A stretch of 64,000 nucleotides of DNA, taken from positions 372,001 to 436,000 of the forward strand of contig CASFII010000006.1 of the NCBI GenBank assembly GCA_949294735.1, written 5' to 3'. The translations under genes and the position numbers were made by a program. The notes beneath the pieces were generated by a model, which was not told the origin of the DNA, did not search any database, and saw nothing but the letters and a program-made list of their open reading frames with translations. The stretch is from an uncultured Coriobacteriaceae bacterium (lineage in GTDB: Bacteria > Actinomycetota > Coriobacteriia > Coriobacteriales > Eggerthellaceae). Below are positions 56,949 through 64,000 of the stretch, in pieces; within the stretch, counting starts at the first letter, position 1, and the number at the start of each line of letters is the position of its first letter.

Positions 56949-57911
56949 CTACCACACGTGTTTTTCAATCCATGAAAGAATGTCGGAATAAACCTCCTCT
57001 TTCCCTTTTTCGTTCAAGATTTCATGGCGCATGCCAGGATAGAGCTTGAGCTCTACTTCTTTGACGCCCGCCTTTTGGAAGAGCTGAGCAGCCGCGCGAA
57101 CTCCCTTGCCACATTCCCCGACGGGATCTTCTTCGCCAGCAACAAACAGCACTGGTAAATCTTTGGGCACTCCTTGGGCACATGAAAGTTTCACCACTTC
57201 AGCAGTCAAGCTGGTAAGCGTTGCGTATCCTCCCACTGAAAACATGAAGCCACACAGTTTGTCTTCGAGATATTGTTTAACCACCTCCGGATCGGTAGAA
57301 ATCCAATCAACATCGGTAACAGCGTTTTTAATCTTTTTTGCAAACGCCCCAGCACCCATATTGTGAAGCGAAGTGCTTCGAGTGCGTTCACCCTGGACGT
57401 TCGCAATTCGTTTCGCAAGAAAATTACCTGCCATTGAAAGTGCAAGCGGCTGATTTCCTGTACCACATAAAATGGCACCAGAAAGCCCTGCCCCGTGGCG
57501 CGCAAGATACGCTCGAACAATAAAACTGCCCATGGAATGACCAAACAAGAAATAAGGAGTGCTTGCGGGATACTGTAGGAAGAGACGTTTCCGCAGTTCG
57601 TGAACGTCTGCCAAAAGGATTTCTTTGCCTCCCTCTACAGGCATATGTCCAAGCTCTTCTTCACTTCGGGCTGTTTTGCCGTGACCGATATGGTCATTGG
57701 CGCACACAACAAAGCCCTGAGAAGCTAAAAACTGAGCAAAGTGGTCATACCGGCCAATGTGTTCCGCCATCCCATGAACAAGCTGAACAATTCCTCGGGG
57801 AGGCTTTGTTGAAGCAACCAATTCTATTGGTTCCCACACATAAGCATGTACTTGATGCTTTCCATCCGCCGAAGGATAGGTAAGCGTTGTGCGTTCTACG
57901 TTATCTGTCAT
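56949..57911 (-). CDS. Alpha/beta hydrolase, monoacylglycerol-lipase-like
   Basis: 320 residues, no signal peptide, so cytosolic or membrane-peripheral. The oxyanion motif is LVHGMAEHIGRY, the nucleophile Ser126 is in GHSMGS, the acid is in AGEEDPVG and His is in MRHEILNE, the pattern of monoglyceride lipases/lysophospholipases (Hydrolase_4). GGGAGGC precedes ATG 57911. Upstream of and coupled to glpK, which suggests release of glycerol from acylglycerols or lysolipids. Confidence 0.9.
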   Translation of the reverse strand: MTDNVERTTLTYPSADGKHQVHAYVWEPIELVASTKPPRGIVQLVHGMAEHIGRYDHFAQFLASQGFVVCANDHIGHGKTARSEEELGHMPVEGGKEILLADVHELRKRLFLQYPASTPYFLFGHSMGSFIVRAYLARHGAGLSGAILCGTGNQPLALSMAGNFLAKRIANVQGERTRSTSLHNMGAGAFAKKIKNAVTDVDWISTDPEVVKQYLEDKLCGFMFSVGGYATLTSLTAEVVKLSCAQGVPKDLPVLFVAGEEDPVGECGKGVRAAAQLFQKAGVKEVELKLYPGMRHEILNEKGKEEVYSDILSWIEKHVW

Positions 57912-58018
57912 GTTGCCTCCCTTTACGCTCGCTTCTTTGATTATAGGAAGCCTTCGTCGGTTTTACATAAAAGAGCAGGTAGGCGGCAAGAAAGCAAAAA
58001 GGAGCGGGGTATTGAGGG

Positions 58019-59365
58019 CTATTCGATGATAATGGCACCCTGCCGAAGAACTCGAGGACGGATACTTGTGCAGTCAACAACCGTAGAAGCGGGAGCGGTT
58101 TTTTCCGGGTCAGCCTGCAGCGCTGCTTCCACCTTTTTAAGAAGTTGCGGGCTTATATCCTTGAAACAGCTGGTTGCTGGTTCGCCAGAAATATTGGCCG
58201 AAGTGGTTGCCAGCGGGGCACCCACCCGCTTAATAAGGTCAAGCGTTAAGGGATAGTCAGGCATGCGAAGTCCAATAGTGCCATCTTTTCCCTGGAACAA
58301 AGCAGGCACCTCTTCACCCGCCTGCACCACGAGCGTTAAACCACCAGGAAAATAGGTCTGTGCAAGTTTCAGTGCATAATCGGGTACGTTTTTCCCATAG
58401 CGCGTAATGTCGGCAACCTCACTAACAAGCCAGGCTACTGGCTTACCCTCATCACGCTCTTTGAGCTCATAAAGAACTTGCGGGCTTTTTGCAGCATTCA
58501 CTGCAACACCAAGTCCGTATACCGTATCGGTTGGAAAAATTACAGGTTTGCCTTCAGCTAAAACCTGAACTATATGGTCGAATGTTTCCTGAAACATTGG
58601 ATGACCTGCGCTTTCCTGACTATTCGTTGGTTTTTGCCCTGCAGTCACCGAAGAATTCATTGTAGCATGGGCCTGTGCAAGCCCCCCAACGGCGTACTTG
58701 CGCTTTATGCGTTCTAATTTACGTTGCCACGGAACATATAGCACCAAAAGAAAAATTACGGTGGCCGCACTATGAACTAAATCAAACGGCAGAGCGGTAC
58801 TGTAGATGAGCGCTATAAGCGCTCCATCAGCCTGGGTAAAACCAAGGATGCTCCAAAAGTTCATTATGAAGCCGAACAACAACCCCGATACAAACCCGTA
58901 GCCTAAAAGAACTACCTTCCTGCGAAAAAACCCTCGTTCAGCAAAATAGCCACCGAGATAACCAACGAGACCCCAGGCATACATCTGCCAGGGTGTCCAG
59001 AGTCCCTGCCCCATAAAGAAGTTCGACACTAACGCCGCCAGTGCGCCCACCATGAACCCGTTGCGCTTGCCGAACACAACACCACCAATAATAGCAATGG
59101 CGGAAACAGGTTTGAAATCAGGAATGGCAAAAAAGAGCACACGTCCCGCTGCTGCAAGCGCCGCCAGAACCACCACCGGCATCCCCTGGTTCAAAGCTGG
59201 CCTGCTTTTGTCGTAGCTTACGAAGAACATAAGCAAGGCAGCCAATACAACAAAGAGACTCAGCGCAGCTGTCTGCTGAATGCGAGTCAACGCACACACA
59301 ACAAGAACAACAGGAACCGCCACCAAGGCAGCACCTTCAATTACCTTTTGGAGAGCCTTATTCAC
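58019..59365 (-). CDS. Fusion of ECF transporter S-component and TsaC/YrdC/Sua5 domain
   Basis: 448-residue two-part protein. Residues 1-~225 are a hydrophobic ECF S-component-like unit with about six or more membrane spans (AIAIIGGVVFGKRNGFMVGALAAL is typical of vitamin-binding S proteins). After a polar linker (~226-256), residues ~257-448 are a full-length TsaC domain: PTDTVYGLG, KERDEGKP and TTSANISGE hold the KxR and SxN residues for threonylcarbamoyl-AMP synthesis (tRNA t6A pathway). In-frame ATGs at 58660 and 58597 lack good ribosome sites but could start a separate TsaC. It overlaps the EcfA gene by 4 bp. With the cobalamin riboswitch upstream, the S part probably binds cobalamin or a precursor. 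Confidence 0.88.
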   Translation of the reverse strand: MNKALQKVIEGAALVAVPVVLVVCALTRIQQTAALSLFVVLAALLMFFVSYDKSRPALNQGMPVVVLAALAAAGRVLFFAIPDFKPVSAIAIIGGVVFGKRNGFMVGALAALVSNFFMGQGLWTPWQMYAWGLVGYLGGYFAERGFFRRKVVLLGYGFVSGLLFGFIMNFWSILGFTQADGALIALIYSTALPFDLVHSAATVIFLLVLYVPWQRKLERIKRKYAVGGLAQAHATMNSSVTAGQKPTNSQESAGHPMFQETFDHIVQVLAEGKPVIFPTDTVYGLGVAVNAAKSPQVLYELKERDEGKPVAWLVSEVADITRYGKNVPDYALKLAQTYFPGGLTLVVQAGEEVPALFQGKDGTIGLRMPDYPLTLDLIKRVGAPLATTSANISGEPATSCFKDISPQLLKKVEAALQADPEKTAPASTVVDCTSIRPRVLRQGAIIIE

Positions 59366-60837
59366 TTCTGCCTCAGCATTCCATACAACTGAGACCGAAC
59401 AGGTGGACGATACACAACATTATGAGCAAAGAAATCTCTTGTTGATTCAGTGCAAGCAATTTCACTGTCGAAAAGCATTGAAACCTTATCAGCAGCCACC
59501 GAAACGAAGGCCAAATCGTGACTTACTAATACCACGGTCTTACCCTCAGTTACCAGTTCCTGCAAGAGTTGAACAAGCTCTGCACATGCGTCTGCATCAA
59601 GCCCTTTACTTGGCTCATCCAACAAAAGTAGTTCAGCACCGGTAAGCAACAGTTTCGCGAGCGCTAATTTTTGTTGCTGACCCCCCGAAAGATCATAAGG
59701 ATGCAACTCAGCATACTCAGCGAGACCGAATCGACTGAGCCAAAATTCCTCATCGCTCTTGTCATAGCCGTACAACGTGCGCCACTCTGCCAACTCTTCA
59801 GCTACCGTGTCGCACACAAAGAGCGTTTTTGGATCTTGAGGTAGATAGGCCTGCGAACAGTCTTGGATTTTCCGTACACTCCCGCGTTGCGCTTTTAAGA
59901 TACCCGCAACCGCCCTAAGCAGCGTGGTCTTTCCGCTACCATTTCCTCCTACCAGAGCATGAATAGTACCTTGTTGAATGCTTAGATTCACTCCTCGAAG
60001 CACCCACGGTTGTTCCCGCTCATACCGTACGTAAAGATTGTGAACCCCAACAGCATGAGGGTTGTCTAAAAACGCGTTTTCACGTTCGCATTTTCGCCGC
60101 GCAAGTTCGCTTTGTAATGCATCTCGTTCGACGATTTCAGCCGTTTCCCCTAATTCCAAACGAGCAGTAACATAGGGTTCAACTTCTTCTGGCTTGTGAG
60201 TTGCCATCACAACAGTAATACCCAACTCTCTGTTGACCTGGGACAGCATGTTCAAAAACTGCCGCGTCGCATAGGGATCAAGCTGTGCCGTTGGTTCATC
60301 AAGCAGCAGAACTTGGGGTCGTAGTGCAAGTACCGCAGCCAGATTGATTATTTGCTTTTGACCACCAGAAAGCTCTTCGCAAGACAGATGAATCCATGGC
60401 TCGATACCAAAGAAATGAGCTACCTCAGCCACCCGTCGCCGCATTTCATTTTGGGGCATTCCTAGGTTTTCCAGCCCAAAAGCTAGTTCCTGTAAAACCG
60501 TGTCGCAAACTATCTGCGCGGCAGGATCCTGTAAAACAAACCCTATAGTTTGTGCAGAGAACTCTTGAGATACCGCTATCCGCACCCCTTCGCGCATTAA
60601 AGCTGTACCGCCGGCGGCAATAGAGCCTGAAGTTACACCCGAAGGTGCTAGTTCAGGTTTTAATGAAAGGAGAAAGGTACTCTTCCCACACCCAGTTGCC
60701 CCCACTACAACGCAAAAAGCACCTGGCTCCAATTCGAGCGAAACATTTTGAAGAACGGGCTGCAGGCTTCCATCGGCTCGTTGGTAACTGAAAGAATAAT
60801 TATTTACCTGTACCGCTGCAGAATTTACGTTCGCCAT
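59362..60837 (-). CDS. ECF transporter ATPase, fused two-domain EcfA
   Basis: 491 residues with two complete ABC domains in one chain, replacing separate EcfA1 and EcfA2. First: Walker A GATGCGKST, LSGGQKQ, LLLDEPTAQLD. Second: Walker A GGNGSGKTT, LSGGQQQK, LLLDEPSKGLD. I start at ATG 60837 (MANVNSAAVQVNNYSF), 7 nt after AGAGG. This overlaps ecfT by 13 bp. It drives the EcfT/S complex. Confidence 0.93.
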   Translation of the reverse strand: MANVNSAAVQVNNYSFSYQRADGSLQPVLQNVSLELEPGAFCVVVGATGCGKSTFLLSLKPELAPSGVTSGSIAAGGTALMREGVRIAVSQEFSAQTIGFVLQDPAAQIVCDTVLQELAFGLENLGMPQNEMRRRVAEVAHFFGIEPWIHLSCEELSGGQKQIINLAAVLALRPQVLLLDEPTAQLDPYATRQFLNMLSQVNRELGITVVMATHKPEEVEPYVTARLELGETAEIVERDALQSELARRKCERENAFLDNPHAVGVHNLYVRYEREQPWVLRGVNLSIQQGTIHALVGGNGSGKTTLLRAVAGILKAQRGSVRKIQDCSQAYLPQDPKTLFVCDTVAEELAEWRTLYGYDKSDEEFWLSRFGLAEYAELHPYDLSGGQQQKLALAKLLLTGAELLLLDEPSKGLDADACAELVQLLQELVTEGKTVVLVSHDLAFVSVAADKVSMLFDSEIACTESTRDFFAHNVVYRPPVRSQLYGMLRQK

Positions 60838-61697
60838 ACCCATGCCTCTCTCGCTTTGAGCGCGGCTGGCACTATCAAAAGAGCTCCGTATGCCACCATG
60901 TTGTGCCAAGGGGCAAAACCTGAAAGCACAGGATAAAACTCAAATGCGCCTCCCCCGGTAGCAAGCAAAACCCCGTTGACTCCAACAAGAACCATCAAAA
61001 TACCTAGAACTACCTTATCGGCTGTACCCAGATGGTAGCGAACATAGGTTGTGTGACGCTTCGTGGCACCGTATCCGCGCGCCCTCATCGAAGCACTTCG
61101 AATGAGTCCATCTTCCATACCCCACCCCATAAGCACCGAAACAATGCGCAAGGCGCTTTTTGCTTTGCTACGAACATCAAAAGATGTTCCTCCAGAAACT
61201 GCCTTGTGGGTGGCAAGTTGAACAGCAGCGATCTCTTTCCCGCGCTTTATAAACTGAGAAAAAAGGCGCATGGTTTGAGAAATCATCAGATTGATTGTGG
61301 GCAGAGACTTTCCAAACAAAGCCAACGAAGCATTACTGTCTAAACAAACTGTGTAACTTTTAAACCACAGAAGAACCGAAGATAGCATCGCCCCTGAACA
61401 AAGACCAAAACAAAGCGCCTCAACCGTTACAGGGCGATTCCCCAACCAACAAAGCACTGTTTCGCCCGTTGTGACCGCCAATGCATTAACAAAGGCCAAC
61501 ACCACAGAAAGAGGCAGAACCCATATCAGCGACCGAAGAGCCGTGCGCGCCCCGTCCACTGAAGCCAAGCACATCAAGGCGCCTGCGAGTGAAAGCGCAA
61601 GGTAGCCTGGCTGCATGGCGAGCATCGAAAACACGATAGCGCTCGCCAAATACAGAAAGGCTACCAGAGGATGATAGTGTTTAAATGGATTTCGCAC
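60825..61697 (-). CDS. ecfT: ECF transporter transmembrane component EcfT
   Basis: 290-residue integral membrane scaffold linking the ATPase to the S-component. Membrane spans occur at both ends, with long cytoplasmic coupling helices between. SMRARGYG is the second ARG coupling motif that docks in the ATPases. GTG 61697 starts 7 bp after the lipoprotein stop without a strong ribosome site, suggesting coupling. Confidence 0.92.
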   Translation of the reverse strand: MRNPFKHYHPLVAFLYLASAIVFSMLAMQPGYLALSLAGALMCLASVDGARTALRSLIWVLPLSVVLAFVNALAVTTGETVLCWLGNRPVTVEALCFGLCSGAMLSSVLLWFKSYTVCLDSNASLALFGKSLPTINLMISQTMRLFSQFIKRGKEIAAVQLATHKAVSGGTSFDVRSKAKSALRIVSVLMGWGMEDGLIRSASMRARGYGATKRHTTYVRYHLGTADKVVLGILMVLVGVNGVLLATGGGAFEFYPVLSGFAPWHNMVAYGALLIVPAALKAREAWVWRT

Positions 61698-61703
61698 GCA
61701 GAA

Positions 61704-62174
61704 CTAGGAGAGATATTCCCATTCAACCGTGTCGCCATCAGCTAAAACGTACGTTTCGCAGCTTTCCATAATCTCTTCGCCATTCACAGTGAAGACCCAG
61801 CCACTCATGCTACCAGCGTCGCCAGTTGCTAAGCCACTAATTGCATTGACGTACTTGCCGTATTGAGAATCTTGAACATCCAATTCCCAGTCCGTTGCCA
61901 TAAGGGCGTCATACACCGTTCCCTCTTCAGAAATCTCCACCGCCTGAGACAATGGCTCAAAATCGCTTACTCCTGGAGCAATAGCTTCAACCGTTACGGC
62001 AAGCGTTGCTTCTGCCTGGACTGCATTTTCGGCAGTATTCTGATTATCTTCAGCTGGAGCTGAACAGCCCGTAACTACCAGCGTGCTTGCCAGTGCAAGC
62101 GAAAACATCATGGCAGCAAAACCACTAAACAGCTTTGACTTAGATACGGATACAAGGGAAAACATAGATTTCAT
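61704..62174 (-). CDS. Lipoprotein with transcobalamin-like DUF4430 domain
   Basis: 156 residues. The signal peptide ends in the lipobox VVTGC (Cys37), so it is anchored to the outer face of the membrane. Residues ~55-156 match the DUF4430/transcobalamin-like C-terminal beta-grasp pattern (GTVYDALMATDWELD, GKYVNAISGLATGD, SGWVFTVNGEE, LADGDTVEWEY). ATG 62174 has GGAGG. Under the cobalamin riboswitch and at the head of an ECF operon, it is probably a cobalamin-capturing surface protein; binding is inferred. Confidence 0.88.
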   Translation of the reverse strand: MKSMFSLVSVSKSKLFSGFAAMMFSLALASTLVVTGCSAPAEDNQNTAENAVQAEATLAVTVEAIAPGVSDFEPLSQAVEISEEGTVYDALMATDWELDVQDSQYGKYVNAISGLATGDAGSMSGWVFTVNGEEIMESCETYVLADGDTVEWEYLS

Positions 62175-62189
62175 AACGACCTCCAGGGC

Positions 62190-62373
62190 TCAAATTGATG
62201 AAGAGGTAGTCCGACTTTGCTTCATCCAGCTGGTCTGCGTGCCCGTAGACTTATCCAGCTGTCAGCGTTTACGGTTACTGGTATAGCGCAGGATTTTCAC
62301 CCGCATTCCCCTAAACAGCACCCATCTTAATGTGCTGTTCGTGTTGCGCCCAACACCATTCATCGTGCCAACG
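62190..62373 (-). ncRNA. Cobalamin riboswitch
   Basis: Minus strand. After two 5' hairpins the conserved core reads GGGGAATGCGGGTGAAAATCCTGCGC, then ACCAGTAACCGTAAACGCTG, and the B12-box-like CAGCTGGATAAGTCTACGGGC. An expression platform with a GATGAAG/CTTCATC hairpin lies near the lipoprotein ribosome site GGAGG. It deviates from the commonest AdoCbl type (CCGTAAAC instead of CACTGTAA), so it may be a variant subclass. A TATACT -10 box lies at 62385-62380. Confidence 0.85.
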
Positions 62374-62429
62374 CGAAGTAGTATAGCGAAAAGAGTAAAG
62401 AAAACCTCTGAGAATTTACCTTCAAACCT

Positions 62430-64000
62430 TTACTCGAGATAGGTAGCCGCAAGTGCTTCAGCTACGCGCAACCCGTCGGTTGCAGCACTCATAATACCGC
62501 CCGCATAGCCTGCGCCTTCACCACAGGGATACACCCCACAGCCTTGCTCTGGCGAAGTGAAATAGGATTGCATATCTGCATTACGAAGAAGACGAACCGG
62601 GCTTGAGCTCCGCGTTTCTACGCCAGTCATAACAGCTTCAGGATGAGCGAACCCGTGCAACTTTTTATCAAGGAGCGGAAATGCTTCGGTAAGTGATTCG
62701 TGCACAAACAGGGGCAGAACTTCACGAAGATTGCAGTACACCACCCCACGCGGATAGGTTGGCTGCACCATTTGAGAAGGGCCTCCAACGCGTACTGAGA
62801 GGAAGTCCCCAACTGTCTGTGCAGGAGCAGTATAGGCTTTCCCGCCTTGCTCCTTCGCCACCCCAAATGCACGATGTTCTAAGTCTCGTTGAAATCGAAC
62901 ACCCTCCAGCACGTCGGTTCCAGGTAAGTCCCCCGGACGAACGTCTACCAAAAGCGCAGAATTCGCATTTTTGCCTTCTCGGGCATAGTTGCTCATTCCG
63001 TTGACTACAACGCCGCCTTCTTCACTGGCCGCTGCTACGACACTCCCACCAGGACACATACAGAAGGTGTAAACGCCGCGACCATCAGATAGATGAACAG
63101 CAAGTTTATAATCCGCTGCCCCCAGCGCAGGATGTTGGGCGGCTGAACCATATTGTGCAACATTGATGAAATCCTGGGGATGTTCGATGCGCACGCCTAC
63201 TGAAAACGGCTTGCGCTCCATGGCAAGCCCCGCTTGCTGAACCAGGGAAAATACATCGCGCGCCGAATGACCACAAGCCAATATCAGCTGAGTAACCGTT
63301 ACTTCTTCAGTTTGCTTTGTAAGCGTGTTCTGAAGAGAAATGGAACGCAATTGCCCTTCAGAAAAACTGAGTTCCACCAGCTTCGTATGGAATTGAACTT
63401 CACCACCAGCTGCAAGAATACGTTTGCGAAGGTTCTGAACCACCTGCACCAGCTTGTCGGTTCCTACGTGTGGTTTTGCCTGCCACAGAATTTCCTCAGG
63501 AGCACCCGCTTGGACGAAAGCCTCAAGCACCTGACGAATATGGGGGCTTTTGGTGCCAGTGGTGAGCTTTCCGTCCGAAAACGTCCCTGCTCCACCTTCT
63601 CCGAATTGAATATTGCACTCAGGATCGAGAGTGCCACCCTCATTGAAAGCTTGCGTTGCCCGCAAGCGCTCCTCTGCCGTTCCCCCTCGCTCTATAAGCA
63701 GCGGTTTGAGACCCGCTTCCGCCAAATAGAGTGCGGCGAACAACCCTGCAGGACCAGCTCCTACCACTACAGGACGAAGTTTGCCTTTTGTGCAGTCAGA
63801 GGAAATGTGTGGGATGATTAAGGGAATTTGCGACGCTTTTCCGCACGCAAGCCCTTGTTCTACAAGCGACTTTTCAAGCTCGGGATCGAACAGGCTCACC
63901 TCGCATGTTGCCACAAAATGAACGTTGGTCTTTTTTCTAGCGTCGACACTTCGTTTAACCACCGAAACTGACTTCAGGGCGCTCTCTTGTATCCTAAGCG
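62430..64000 (-). CDS. FAD-dependent oxidoreductase of the COG2509 type (5' end outside window)
   Basis: 523+ residues. The N-terminal part has KRSVDARKKTNVHFVATCEV, typical of the leading domain of this family. It is followed by the dinucleotide fold VVVGAGPAGLFAALYLAEAG, an FAD motif IERGGTAEERL and the C-terminal CGEGAGYAGGIMSAATDG. The frame is open upstream of the GTG at 63962 to the window edge (LRIQESALKS...), fitting the family's N-terminus, so the start is beyond 64000. Reaction unknown; annotated elsewhere as a putative FAD-dependent dehydrogenase. No operon partner is visible. Confidence 0.9.
   Translation of the reverse strand, partial: LRIQESALKSVSVVKRSVDARKKTNVHFVATCEVSLFDPELEKSLVEQGLACGKASQIPLIIPHISSDCTKGKLRPVVVGAGPAGLFAALYLAEAGLKPLLIERGGTAEERLRATQAFNEGGTLDPECNIQFGEGGAGTFSDGKLTTGTKSPHIRQVLEAFVQAGAPEEILWQAKPHVGTDKLVQVVQNLRKRILAAGGEVQFHTKLVELSFSEGQLRSISLQNTLTKQTEEVTVTQLILACGHSARDVFSLVQQAGLAMERKPFSVGVRIEHPQDFINVAQYGSAAQHPALGAADYKLAVHLSDGRGVYTFCMCPGGSVVAAASEEGGVVVNGMSNYAREGKNANSALLVDVRPGDLPGTDVLEGVRFQRDLEHRAFGVAKEQGGKAYTAPAQTVGDFLSVRVGGPSQMVQPTYPRGVVYCNLREVLPLFVHESLTEAFPLLDKKLHGFAHPEAVMTGVETRSSSPVRLLRNADMQSYFTSPEQGCGVYPCGEGAGYAGGIMSAATDGLRVAEALAATYLE

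Overview
The window reads as a chromosomal segment of a mid-GC, anaerobic-looking Gram-positive actinobacterium, most likely a member of the Coriobacteriia. This is inferred from the gene families, since there is no rRNA to confirm it. The pointers are a PPi-type phosphofructokinase, a giant 2-hydroxyacyl-CoA dehydratase-type activase, a DUF4013 membrane protein, a SpaA/VaFE-repeat surface protein with a class B sortase, Tat-exported NlpC/P60 proteins and a multi-cluster ferredoxin. Genus cannot be fixed from the sequence. Both edges cut through genes: a phosphofructokinase on the left and a COG2509-type flavoprotein on the right.

Layout. 1-5.9 kb: phosphofructokinase and the 1514-residue activase. 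6.3-10.9 kb: an operon of a 1250-residue surface protein and its sortase, overlapping tail-to-tail with an MFS exporter. 12.4-18.7 kb: apt, then copA-yigZ behind a promoter with an ArsR/SmtB-like operator, then a small HMA copper chaperone and ettA. 18.8-27.9 kb: a DUF4013 protein, rplJ-rplL with an L10 leader and attenuator, an uncharacterised 661-residue membrane protein, icd-acnA and a helical-repeat protein. 28-34.8 kb: a thiamine operon (TPP riboswitch, thiC-thiM-thiE-thiD, then uvrB) next to thiN. 34.9-37.3 kb: RNase P RNA, a GNAT protein and a multi-cluster ferredoxin. 37.6-43.2 kb: map, then a long translation operon read leftward from one strong promoter (tRNA-Tyr, tRNA-Thr, tRNA-Met, tuf, rpmG, tRNA-Trp, secE, nusG, rplK, rplA). 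43.7-46.1 kb: two paralogous Tat-exported coiled-coil NlpC/P60 hydrolases. 46.4-53.4 kb: a complete F-type ATP synthase operon. 53.5-57.9 kb: dCMP deaminase, upp, rpiB, glpK and a monoglyceride-lipase-like hydrolase. 58-62.4 kb: a probable cobalamin uptake operon. 62.4 kb to the edge: the flavoprotein.

How the genes work together. The 58-62.4 kb block is the most coherent transport system. A cobalamin riboswitch precedes a lipoprotein with a transcobalamin-like (DUF4430) domain, EcfT, a fused two-domain EcfA ATPase and an ECF S-component. The S-component is continuous in frame with a complete TsaC/YrdC/Sua5 tRNA-modification domain. The hydrolase-glpK pair would convert acylglycerols to glycerol 3-phosphate. 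CopA, CopZ and the metal operator form copper homeostasis. The VaFE protein and SrtB form a cell-surface module.

The least explained features are non-coding. They are a three-way-junction RNA candidate at 46135-46277, a two-state hairpin element before the second NlpC/P60 gene, a possible small RNA at 37400-37480, a possible leader before rplK, and five 18-bp tandem repeats after acnA. All pairings, motif residues and gene overlaps were read by eye. No homology search or folding program was run.
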